Assembly: GCA_030429705.1 (NCBI GenBank)
Contig: JAUIES010000004.1
Coordinates: 62,001-126,000 of the forward strand
Length of the DNA: 64,000 bases
Reading direction: 5' to 3'
Origin: Phycisphaerae bacterium
GTDB taxonomy: Bacteria; Planctomycetota; Phycisphaerae; Phycisphaerales; UBA1924
Below, one piece after another: positions 1 to 8,129 of the stretch. The notes below the pieces were generated by a model, which saw only the letters and a program-made list of their open reading frames with translations, searched no databases and had not been told where the DNA came from. The translations under genes and the position numbers were made by a program. Within the stretch, counting starts at the first letter, position 1, and each line of letters opens with the position of its first letter.

Positions 1-1
1 C

Positions 2-415
2 ATGACGACCAATCTGTTCACGGTGGATGAAGAGGAATCGCTGGAACTGGTCGCCTCGATCATGGACTGGCAGCAGATTCGTCATGTGCCGGTTGAAGAT
101 GCCGCGCACCGATTGGTCGGGCTTGTGACGCATCGTGGGTTGTTGCGAGCGCTTGCGAACCCGACCGATAAGCCTCTGGAGAGAGCGGCGGTTCGCGATG
201 TGATGTTGACCGAGTTGGTCACCGCGTCGCCGGAAATGACGACGGTCGAAGCGATCGAACTCATGCGCACGAACAGACTGTCATGCCTGCCCATCGTGAA
301 GGACGGACAACTCGTGGGCGTGGTGACTGAGCATGATTTCATGCGCATTGCGGGGCAGTTGTTGGAAGAATCGCTGCGGGCATCGAGTACATCTTCACAG
401 GACGAGCGCGCGTGA
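2..415 (+). CDS. Tandem CBS-domain protein, 5'-truncated by window edge
   Basis: Two CBS modules are visible, roughly residues 1-55 and 65-125 of the 137 residues in view; the second contains LPIVKDGQLVGVVTEHDFMR, a typical CBS beta-alpha-beta ending. CBS pairs bind adenine nucleotides and usually regulate a partner domain or enzyme. The apparent ATG sits one base from the window edge, so the true protein probably starts upstream and may be longer, with another domain in front. Its stop overlaps the GTG start of the next gene by four bases (GTGA), which indicates translational coupling with the AstE/AspA-like hydrolase. The CBS assignment is good; the function of the whole protein cannot be told from here. 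Confidence 0.75.
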   Translation: MTTNLFTVDEEESLELVASIMDWQQIRHVPVEDAAHRLVGLVTHRGLLRALANPTDKPLERAAVRDVMLTELVTASPEMTTVEAIELMRTNRLSCLPIVKDGQLVGVVTEHDFMRIAGQLLEESLRASSTSSQDERA

Positions 416-1725
416 GAGCAGTTGAAGTTTCGATGGATATACCGAGCCGCGTGGTGGGGTGTATCGAGTCTGAACAACCCGGTCCGACCTTGATTGTCGT
501 TGGTGCGTTGCATGGAAATGAGCCTGCGGGTCTGGACGCGAGCCGGCAAGTACTGGTTCAACTCGAATCAGGTGGAGGGTTGCGCTGTGGCCGATTTGTC
601 ACGCTGATGGGCAATCGACGCGCATTCGCTGAAGGCGCTCGATATCTCGATTGTGATCTGAATCGCATGTTCGCGCCAGAATCGATCGATGCGGCTCGCG
701 CAGCCGATGTTGACGAACTCAAAACCGAAACGAGCGAGCTTGTTGAGTTGGTCGATGCTCTTGAGCAGGAACGGATGCATGCGCGCGGTGCGATGTATCT
801 CATCGACTTGCACACGGTTTCATCGCAGTCTCCGCCCTTCGTTGCTGTAGAAGACTCGCTCGCCGGCCGGGCGTTTGCGCTGCAGTTCGGGTTGCCACTC
901 CTTCTTGGTGTCGAGGAAGAACTGTCGGGCCTGCTTTTTGATTACTTCACGCACGCATTCGACGGGATCGGGCTGGTCGTTGAAGCCGGACAACATCAGG
1001 ATGCGAGCACCGCGCGTGTGACCGAATCGATCATCTGGCGAGCGCTCGAGTCGACCGGTCTTGTGAATGCGAGACCGGGCCACGCCGATCTGTTGAAACA
1101 ACAAGCAGCCTCCAACGCCCGAAGCATTTTTGATGTGCGATACCGGCATGTCATCGCTGATGAAGACTTCGAGGTTGAGCCATCGGTTCACGCGCTCGAT
1201 CGCGTTTCGTCGGGCGACCTGATTGGTACCGAATCGGGCAGGGAAGTCCGCGCTCCCGAACCAGGTCTTATCGTGATGCCCAATCGGCAGGAAAGCAAAC
1301 GCATTGGCGATGACGGGTATTTCATTGTGATGCCGGTCGGCCGCGTCTGGCTGTCACTGTCAGCATGGATTCGTCAACGGGCGTTCGTGCACTGGTTCTT
1401 GCCCAGATTTTTGCCGGGTGTGCGCATGCGGCCGGGGCACGACGGTCAATTGTTGGTCTCGCCGCGCGTTGCTGCGATCTGCAAACGCCCATTGTTTCAC
1501 CTGCTCGGGTATCGTCTGCTTTGCCACACGCACGAACGGCACCTTGGTCTGTTTGCACGCCTGAAACTTGGAGCGATTCACATCGGCAGTTCGCTCGGGT
1601 TCATGATCAGAGGGCTTTTCCGAGGCGGCGAATCGAGCATGCTGCGAGGCGAGTCGGCAGACGATTGGATCGTCGCACGACGCCATCTCGATACCGTTGA
1701 TAAGCCGACAAATGGAGGCATTTGA
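412..1725 (+). CDS. Succinylglutamate desuccinylase/aspartoacylase-like zinc hydrolase
   Basis: This 437-residue protein has the signature residues of the AstE/AspA branch of the M14 metallopeptidase-like family: GALHGNEPAG (zinc ligands His34 and Glu37), DLNRMF (82-87), DLHT with the third zinc ligand His134, and the catalytic Glu in VVEAG (Glu191). Family members hydrolyse an amide bond in small N-acyl amino acids; the substrate here is unknown. The C-terminal region of about 150 residues beyond the catalytic core ends in a hydrophobic glycine-rich stretch. The GTG start overlaps the CBS stop; an in-frame ATG seven codons downstream is an alternative. The stop overlaps the gamma-glutamyltransferase start, so the three genes look like one coupled operon, perhaps processing gamma-glutamyl or acyl amino acids (inference). 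Confidence 0.82.
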   Translation: MRAVEVSMDIPSRVVGCIESEQPGPTLIVVGALHGNEPAGLDASRQVLVQLESGGGLRCGRFVTLMGNRRAFAEGARYLDCDLNRMFAPESIDAARAADVDELKTETSELVELVDALEQERMHARGAMYLIDLHTVSSQSPPFVAVEDSLAGRAFALQFGLPLLLGVEEELSGLLFDYFTHAFDGIGLVVEAGQHQDASTARVTESIIWRALESTGLVNARPGHADLLKQQAASNARSIFDVRYRHVIADEDFEVEPSVHALDRVSSGDLIGTESGREVRAPEPGLIVMPNRQESKRIGDDGYFIVMPVGRVWLSLSAWIRQRAFVHWFLPRFLPGVRMRPGHDGQLLVSPRVAAICKRPLFHLLGYRLLCHTHERHLGLFARLKLGAIHIGSSLGFMIRGLFRGGESSMLRGESADDWIVARRHLDTVDKPTNGGI

Positions 1726-3446
1726 TGGTGACCGGTAACTTTCGGGCGTTCTTGCTGTCATTGGTCGCGATTGTGCTTGCAGGGTGCGCGGGCAGTCAGT
1801 CTGTATCGACGCACACACGGACGACGGGTGCATATCGAGCGGTGGTCGCGGCCGATCATGAACTTGCATCGCAGGCCGGGCTTGCGATTCTTAAGCAGGG
1901 CGGCAACGCGGTCGATGCCGCGGTGGCCACATCGCTCGCGCTTTCGGTTGTGCGTCCGTATTCCTGCGGCATCGGCGGCGGTGGGTTCATGATTGTTGCA
2001 CTCAATGACCATCCGACTCATGGTGATCTGCGAATTGCAATCGATTACCGAGAGACTTGCCCCTCGGCTGTGGATCGTGCTTATTTTGCGGATGGATCGC
2101 GGTCCAGTCAGCGTGGGGGGGCGGCGGTTGCGGTCCCAGGGACCGTTGCAGGTCTCATGCACGCCCATGAGCGATTTGGCGCGCTTTCGCGCGAAGCGGT
2201 GTGCGCCCCAGCGATCGAGCTGGCAGAGTCAGGGTTTGTCGCCGACGCGCACTATGTCGCCGCAGCGAAGCGTGTGGCTAACGGGTATGAAGTGAACACA
2301 GGCTGGCGCGAGCAGTTTCCGATGGTCTGGTCATCGCTACTCCATGAGGGAGCGGTTGAGGTCGGCGATCGCATCCGACTGCCTGAGCAAGCCAGCGTTT
2401 TGCGGCTCATCGCCGAGCGCGGCCGTGATGGGTTTTATGACGGTGAAGTCGCCCGGCAGATCGTGCACGCCGCACGAAAGGCCGGTGGCGATCTCTCGCT
2501 TGAGGACTTGCGTCGTTATCGCCCGGTCGAGCGCGAGCCGGTCTCGGTCTCGATTGACGGGCGTACCTTTGTGGGCATGCCGCCGCCGTCGAGCGGGGGC
2601 GTGACGATGTTCGAAGCGTTCAAGATCATGCACCACGCCGGGTACGATTTTGATCAGCCTGCTGATTCGGCTTTGGCGGTGCACCTGCTCGTCGAGAGCC
2701 TCAAACATGCATTTGCTGACCGCGCTGCGTGGTTTGGGGACCCCGACTTTGTCGATGTGCCGGTCGATCGCCTGCTGTCAGATCGATACGCCGTCGAGCA
2801 AGCGTTCAAGATCGACCGATTGCATACGCAGCCACCGGTCGCGTACGGTTCTCGCACACCCCCGCCCGATGACAGCGGCACCAGTCATTTTTCGATTGTC
2901 GATGCGGCTGGCAACGCGGTTGCTTGTACCGAGACCATCAATCTCGAGTTCGGGTCGCTGGTCGGAGTTGATCGATTCGGGTTTGTGCTCAATGACGAGA
3001 TGGATGATTTCCTGACGCGCCCGGGCGAACCCAATGCGTTTGGACTGATGCAGAGTGAACGCAATCTGCCAGAGCCCGACAAGCGGCCGCTTTCGAGCAT
3101 GTCGCCGACAATGGTGTTTGATGATCAGGGGTTATTGGTGACGGCTGGCGCTTCGGGTGGACCTCGGATCATCACAGGAACGGCGCAGGCGATCCTGCGC
3201 GCGATCGCGGGCCAGTCCGCTTCTCAAGCGGTTGGTTTGCCGCGTGTGCATCATCAGTGGCTACCGAATCGTCTCGATCTTGAGCCTGATGCCTTTTCAC
3301 AGGACATGCGCGAGGCGCTCGAACAGCGCGGGCATGTGCTCGGCGAACGCAGCGAGATCGGCAATGTACAGTTGATTCGCCGTGTGCCCGGCGGATGGGA
3401 CGCGAGTTCTGATCCACGAAAGGGCGGACAGCCCGCCGGGTATTGA
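1725..3446 (+). CDS. ggt: Gamma-glutamyltransferase, lipoprotein type
   Basis: This Ntn-hydrolase precursor cleaves or transfers the gamma-glutamyl group of glutathione and related peptides and self-processes at a threonine. The N-terminus has a signal peptide with a lipobox (IVLAGC), so it is probably a lipid-anchored envelope protein. Family hallmarks are HELASQAGLAILKQGGNAVD, GIGGGGFM, PPPSSGG and the autoprocessing/nucleophile segment SGTSHFSIVD, with the predicted nucleophile Thr386 (counted from the ATG at 1725). The length of 573 residues is normal. I chose ATG at 1725 over the TTG one codon earlier because GGAGG at 1714-1718 is well spaced from it. The ATG overlaps the previous TGA, so translation is probably coupled. 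Confidence 0.92.
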   Translation: MVTGNFRAFLLSLVAIVLAGCAGSQSVSTHTRTTGAYRAVVAADHELASQAGLAILKQGGNAVDAAVATSLALSVVRPYSCGIGGGGFMIVALNDHPTHGDLRIAIDYRETCPSAVDRAYFADGSRSSQRGGAAVAVPGTVAGLMHAHERFGALSREAVCAPAIELAESGFVADAHYVAAAKRVANGYEVNTGWREQFPMVWSSLLHEGAVEVGDRIRLPEQASVLRLIAERGRDGFYDGEVARQIVHAARKAGGDLSLEDLRRYRPVEREPVSVSIDGRTFVGMPPPSSGGVTMFEAFKIMHHAGYDFDQPADSALAVHLLVESLKHAFADRAAWFGDPDFVDVPVDRLLSDRYAVEQAFKIDRLHTQPPVAYGSRTPPPDDSGTSHFSIVDAAGNAVACTETINLEFGSLVGVDRFGFVLNDEMDDFLTRPGEPNAFGLMQSERNLPEPDKRPLSSMSPTMVFDDQGLLVTAGASGGPRIITGTAQAILRAIAGQSASQAVGLPRVHHQWLPNRLDLEPDAFSQDMREALEQRGHVLGERSEIGNVQLIRRVPGGWDASSDPRKGGQPAGY

Positions 3447-3519
3447 ACGGACTGAAGCCTATCCTTGTCGCTTTCCTGGTCGTGCATCAGATGCAGGAAC
3501 AAACCGACGGGGATGGACC

Positions 3520-4827
3520 ATGCCGACTGGTGATACAGAATCTGAGCGTTCGATTCACGGTCGGCTTCGGCGTGCCTGGATGACGATCGGGATCCACGCG
3601 GTGGTCGATTTTTTCTCGTTTGTCATCATCGCGCTCTTGCCGTTGCTCGCGGTTCGTCTTGACATGACCAAGCCTGAAAAGGCGATTCTCATCGGGATCG
3701 GTGCGATCACGAGCGGACTGATCCAGCCATTGGTCGCGATGGTGAGCGATCGGTTTGATTCTCGTGTCTTTGGCACGATCGGCATGGCGGTCGCAGTGGT
3801 ATGTGTCAGTTGCGTCGGGCTTGTCGAGACCTACTGGCAGTTGCTTGTAATCCAGGCGTTTGGTGCAGCCGGGATCGGCGCATTTCACCCGGCGTCTGCT
3901 GCGGCGGTGGGGCAACTGGCCGGACGGCATCGATCTCGATTTGTGGCCCTGTTCTTTCTCGCTGGCATGATGGGGGGGGTCGCAGGAAACACCATCACTC
4001 CCGAGTTTATCGATCGCGTTAGTATGGCAGCCGGGACGGCTGATGCGCCCAATGTCACAGCGGGCCTGCGGGCATTGCTCTGGTTGCTCATCCCGGGCCT
4101 CATCGCGGTCGGACTCCTGGCATGGGCGATTCACACCGTGTCACATCGCAGTCATGGGGCGCACGATCAGCATGCGCAGTTGTCGGCCGTCGAACGCACA
4201 GCGCGGTGGGGGGCAGTGTGGATTTTGTATGCGGGCAATGTGATTCGATTCATGGTCAATATGGCATTGATCTATCTGATCGTTGAGTGGACGACCGCGC
4301 TCGCTGCGCGCCGGGCGGAGGCCGGGACGACGGACGAAGCGCTTGGTTTGCTCGCGTCACAACTCAACGGTCCATTGCAGGGGGCGCAGCAGGTCGGGAT
4401 GGGGCTCGGCGGGCTTGCTCTGGGCTTGCTCCTGCCTGTTCGTTTTGAAAAGATCGCGTTTTGTACAATTCCATGGCTCGGCGCAGTTTCGATCGCGGTG
4501 TTGCCCTACGCCGGCACGCTGCCAGATCCCGCCATCATGCCTGTGGCGTTCGGTATCACAGTTCTGGCCGGGGTGGGGTTTGGGAGTTTGATCCCGGTGA
4601 GTATTTCGCTTGCCCAGCGGCTTTTGCCGCACCGAACATCGCTCGCCTCGGGGATGATGATGGGCGGGGCGTGGATGGTAGCGTTTCTCGGGCCTCAGTT
4701 TGCGGGCGCCATGCAGACCTGGTTGGGTCTCGAATCGGCCTTCCTGGCAGCGGGCCTTTTGCTGTGTTCTGCGGCTGTACTGGCGTTTTTTCTCCCTGCC
4801 GAACTCCTTCGCCGCTCGGCGGACTGA
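3520..4827 (+). CDS. MFS transporter, fosmidomycin-resistance (FSR) type
   Basis: About 435 residues form a 12-helix-type major facilitator protein. The segment AAGIGAFHPASAAAVG resembles the conserved FHP helix of fosmidomycin-resistance-type exporters, and the first helix (WMTIGIHAVVDFFSFVIIAL) fits the same family. The substrate is unknown; drug or metabolite efflux is the family expectation. The open frame extends upstream to 3382 inside ggt, but the ATG at 3520 precedes a soluble N-terminal tail and the first transmembrane helix, whereas the upstream part is not protein-like. It lies 73 bp after ggt and could belong to the same transcript. Confidence 0.8.
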   Translation: MPTGDTESERSIHGRLRRAWMTIGIHAVVDFFSFVIIALLPLLAVRLDMTKPEKAILIGIGAITSGLIQPLVAMVSDRFDSRVFGTIGMAVAVVCVSCVGLVETYWQLLVIQAFGAAGIGAFHPASAAAVGQLAGRHRSRFVALFFLAGMMGGVAGNTITPEFIDRVSMAAGTADAPNVTAGLRALLWLLIPGLIAVGLLAWAIHTVSHRSHGAHDQHAQLSAVERTARWGAVWILYAGNVIRFMVNMALIYLIVEWTTALAARRAEAGTTDEALGLLASQLNGPLQGAQQVGMGLGGLALGLLLPVRFEKIAFCTIPWLGAVSIAVLPYAGTLPDPAIMPVAFGITVLAGVGFGSLIPVSISLAQRLLPHRTSLASGMMMGGAWMVAFLGPQFAGAMQTWLGLESAFLAAGLLLCSAAVLAFFLPAELLRRSAD

Positions 4828-4922
4828 CCTCGCCATGCAAGCAGTTACACGGCGGTGACTGCCTCAAGCCGATCTACACCGTACAACAAAGCGTGAGAAA
4901 CCTTAACGCAAGGAGATCCAAC

Positions 4923-7250
4923 ATGCGTCGCACCCTCTCTCGAATCGCTGTCCTCGTGGCGGCGCTGGTTCTGCCGGTCGCCGAAGCGAACGCTCAAGAT
5001 CGAGTTCACCCCGACATCATTGTGCCCCAGAGGCACATCGTTCGACCCGATGTCGTGAGTCTGCAAAGCGTGGAGGTGGATGTCACGATCAACGACCGCG
5101 TGGCGTCAACAAGCATGGCGATCACGCTGCACAACCCGACCGGTGCGCCGCGTGAGGCGCAACTGGTGCTTCCGGTTCCAACGGGTGCTGCGATTCGGTC
5201 GTTCGGGCTCGATGCGATCAGTGTTGAACCCAACGCGATCCTGCTTCCCAAAGACGAAGCGAAGAAGATCTATCGTGACATCGTTGCGAAGATGGTCGAT
5301 CCGGGGCTGCTCGAGTTTATCGGGACCGACCTGATCCGTTCGAGTGTGTTCCCGGTCCCCGCGGGTGAAGAGGCGACCTTCCGCATTGTCTACGAACACG
5401 CACTGCCAGCCGAGTCGGGCCGATTCGAGTATGTCTTGCCGCGCAGTGAGTCACTCGGGAGGAGCGGCGTCGCCTGGACAATGGGGATCAATCTCAAGAC
5501 TTCGTCGCCGATCGGTTTGATCTATTCACCGACGCACGGACTTGACGAAAAGCGGGTGAACAACAAGCAGACCACCGTGAAGGTGCTCGGCGCGAGTGAA
5601 CCCGGGCCGTTCCGCATGTACTTTGTGATGGCCGGCGAAGGCGGTGCGGGCATGACCACACTCTTGTACCCCGACGCACGCGTTGGTGACGGCACCGGCG
5701 GATACTTCATGCTGTTCCTCGATGCACCAGAAGCATCAGAAGGCTCACCGACGAAGCGGGAAGTGACACTCGTCATCGATCGATCCGGCTCGATGCGCGG
5801 CGAGAAGATCGAGCAAGCCAAGGCTGCAGCACTGCAGATCATCGAAGCCCTCGACAACGGCGAGCGGTTCAACATCGTCGATTACTCGGACACAATCGAA
5901 CGGTTTGCGTCAGAGTCGGTCGTGAAATCAGCCGACACAGTCAAACAGGTGCGGGCCTACATCGCAAATATCAAAGCGGTGGGGGGTACGAACATCCACG
6001 ATGCGTTGCTCGAAGCCGTTCGCCCCGAGCCGAACAATGAGACACTGCCAATCGTGCTGTTCCTGACCGACGGTTTGCCAACAGTTGGTCCGACTTCCGA
6101 GATCGAGATTCGCAATGCGATCAGCAAAGCCAACACGCACGAACGGCGGATCTTTACCTTTGGCGTTGGGTTTGATGTCAACGCTCCGCTCTTGACCGCG
6201 CTTGCGCAGCAGAGCCGAGCGGCACCCGCATTTGTTGCACCCGGTGAAGATGTCGAAGTGGCGGTCGGCCGCGTGTTCACCAAACTATCTGGCCCGGTGT
6301 TGGCGCTCCCAGAACTCAAGACCGTTTCAGCCGACTTGGCGGTTGGTCCTTCATCGATTCGTGAGTTGATGCCCAGCGCCCTGCCCGATGTCTTTTCGGG
6401 CGAGCAGTTGATCATCCTCGGCCAGTACACGACGGGTGATGAGATGACGCTGCAGATCGTCGGCGACGATCGCGGCAAGGAGCGTCGATTCTCAACCGTC
6501 GTCAAACCGAGTGAAGCAAGCACGACCAACAGTTTCGTCGCCCGCCTGTGGGCCCAGCGGAAGATCGGCACGCTCATAGATGCGATCCGCCAGGGCGGTG
6601 CCGACGGGCAGTTGCTCGAAGACGATCCGAAGTACAAGGAATTGGTCGATGAGGTCGTTGCTCTCTCGCAGGAGTATGGCATCCTGACCGAATACACCTC
6701 GTTCCTGGCGATCGAAGATCTGTACAGAGAAAACATCGTCGCTGACGGGGCGCTGCAATACAAACTCGGGTTTGAAGCCGTGCGCGAGCGTTCCGGGCGG
6801 CGCGGCGTGCAGGCAGAAGTCGACAACCAGGCGAGACAGAGTTTGGCCCGCGTGGACGAGTCCCAGGAGGACGGCGACATGTTGCTCAGCCTGCGTGCGA
6901 TTAGACCTTCAGCGGGTCAAGCTCCGGTCGGAGGCGGCCGAGGCCGTGGGTTTGGAGATCAATTCAGTATTGCTGGCGAAAACCTGGGTCGGAGCATCAG
7001 CGGTTCTGTCCAGAATGTCGCCGGTCGTTCGTTCTACCTGCGAGGCGAGCGCTGGCTTGAAGCCGACCTGCTCGAGAAGGCTGACGACGAGCCTGATCGT
7101 GTGATTGAGTTTGGAACGGATGCGTACGACAAGTTCATTGATGAACTGGTCGATGCACAGTTGCAGGCGATTCTGGGTCTCAACACCGCTCAGGATGTTG
7201 ACCTGATGGTCAATGGTCAACGCGTCTTGCTCAAGAGGCCGACAGAGTAA
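4923..7250 (+). CDS. Exported VIT / von Willebrand A domain protein
   Basis: The 775-residue product begins with a signal peptide (cleavage near ANA|QD). A VIT (inter-alpha-trypsin inhibitor N-terminal) domain occupies about residues 45-165, followed by a VWA domain at about 279-460 with an intact MIDAS motif, DRSGS at 286-290. The C-terminal part has a Gly/Arg-rich linker and a segment around FYLRGERWLEAD that I associate from memory with planctomycete VIT proteins. Such proteins are exported and thought to mediate metal-dependent protein contacts. A long open frame runs upstream into the MFS gene, but the ATG at 4923 has a strong AAGGAG site and a clean signal peptide. A hairpin terminator follows at 7283. 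Confidence 0.85.
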   Translation: MRRTLSRIAVLVAALVLPVAEANAQDRVHPDIIVPQRHIVRPDVVSLQSVEVDVTINDRVASTSMAITLHNPTGAPREAQLVLPVPTGAAIRSFGLDAISVEPNAILLPKDEAKKIYRDIVAKMVDPGLLEFIGTDLIRSSVFPVPAGEEATFRIVYEHALPAESGRFEYVLPRSESLGRSGVAWTMGINLKTSSPIGLIYSPTHGLDEKRVNNKQTTVKVLGASEPGPFRMYFVMAGEGGAGMTTLLYPDARVGDGTGGYFMLFLDAPEASEGSPTKREVTLVIDRSGSMRGEKIEQAKAAALQIIEALDNGERFNIVDYSDTIERFASESVVKSADTVKQVRAYIANIKAVGGTNIHDALLEAVRPEPNNETLPIVLFLTDGLPTVGPTSEIEIRNAISKANTHERRIFTFGVGFDVNAPLLTALAQQSRAAPAFVAPGEDVEVAVGRVFTKLSGPVLALPELKTVSADLAVGPSSIRELMPSALPDVFSGEQLIILGQYTTGDEMTLQIVGDDRGKERRFSTVVKPSEASTTNSFVARLWAQRKIGTLIDAIRQGGADGQLLEDDPKYKELVDEVVALSQEYGILTEYTSFLAIEDLYRENIVADGALQYKLGFEAVRERSGRRGVQAEVDNQARQSLARVDESQEDGDMLLSLRAIRPSAGQAPVGGGRGRGFGDQFSIAGENLGRSISGSVQNVAGRSFYLRGERWLEADLLEKADDEPDRVIEFGTDAYDKFIDELVDAQLQAILGLNTAQDVDLMVNGQRVLLKRPTE

Positions 7251-7282
7251 GTATGCTGTGATGCAGCACTTCGTTGTTTGAA

Positions 7283-7318
7283 CCGACAGCACGGGCGAGA
7301 TGCCCGTGCGTCGGCTTT
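7283..7318 (+). terminator. Rho-independent terminator after the VIT/VWA gene
   Basis: The arms CCGACAGCACGGGC and GCCCGTGCGTCGG pair through about 12 bp with one bulged A, with loop GAGAT, followed by CTTTTG. It lies 32 bp past the VIT/VWA stop and separates that gene from the two-component pair. Confidence 0.7.
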
Positions 7319-7403
7319 TGAAGGAACGATTGAGTTCGGTGTAATGCGATCGACCTTGTCGTGGTCGATGAGCGACAGTCGAATCGAAAGCCGGGAGATT
7401 GCC

Positions 7404-8129
7404 ATGCCCCTGGGTCGTGTGCTTGTAGTCGAAGATGATGAAGCCATTCGTCGTGGATTGGTCGATGCGCTGGGTGTAAACAGTTATGAGGTGCTCGAAG
7501 CACCCGAAGGCAAGAGCGGACTCGCGCTTGCAGTCGGGTGTGAGGTCGACATCGTCCTGCTCGACATCATGATGCCGGGGATGGATGGGTTTGCGGTCTT
7601 GCGCGAGTTGCGCAAAGCCAAGCCGAGTCTGCCCGTGATTTTCCTGACCGCCAAAGGCGATGAACCAGACCGCGTGCAGGGGCTGCGTCTTGGTGCGGAT
7701 GATTACATTGCCAAGCCGTTCAGTCTGCAAGAGTTGTTGGCGCGGATCGAAGCGGTGTTGCGTCGATCCGCCGAGCGTCCGCGGGCGATGTCGAAACTTG
7801 AGATCGCAGGGCGGACGGTTGATTTTGATCGACGCGAAGCAACGCTGCCCGATGGCTCGGTCGTGCAGTTGCCCCAACGCGAAGCGGAGGTGTTGGCGTA
7901 CCTTGCCGCCAACCCCGGGCGTGCGGTCAGTCGTGACGAGTTGCTCAGCCGTGTGTGGGGTTTCGATCCACGCGGCGTGGCGACCCGCACAGTCGATATG
8001 ACGGTCGCGCGCATTCGCGAGCAGTTGCAGGACGACCCAACCACACCGTGTGTTGTCGCGACGGTGCGAGGCCGCGGGTACATGCTTGTGCGTGAAGACA
8101 ACGAACCGGTTTCGGAGGTCAGTGCTTGA
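7404..8129 (+). CDS. OmpR-type DNA-binding response regulator
   Basis: The 241-residue protein has an N-terminal receiver domain with acidic pocket E10-D11-D12, phosphoacceptor Asp54 (VLLDIMMPG), Thr82 and Lys104 (KPFS), and a C-terminal winged-helix DNA-binding domain (about 140-235). It is the output half of a two-component system. The frame extends upstream to 7278, but the ATG at 7404 is preceded by GGGAG and leads directly into the receiver beta-strand RVLVVEDD, so it is preferred. The stop overlaps the TTG start of the adjacent sensor kinase (TTGA), so the two are translationally coupled and surely cognate partners. Target genes are unknown. Confidence 0.93.
   Translation: MPLGRVLVVEDDEAIRRGLVDALGVNSYEVLEAPEGKSGLALAVGCEVDIVLLDIMMPGMDGFAVLRELRKAKPSLPVIFLTAKGDEPDRVQGLRLGADDYIAKPFSLQELLARIEAVLRRSAERPRAMSKLEIAGRTVDFDRREATLPDGSVVQLPQREAEVLAYLAANPGRAVSRDELLSRVWGFDPRGVATRTVDMTVARIREQLQDDPTTPCVVATVRGRGYMLVREDNEPVSEVSA

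Noticed and set aside
5957-6880. 307-codon minus-strand open frame inside the VIT/VWA gene
   Set aside because: Its codons mirror the plus-strand gene, it lacks a ribosome site and its translation is low-complexity Ser/Arg. It is a high-GC shadow.
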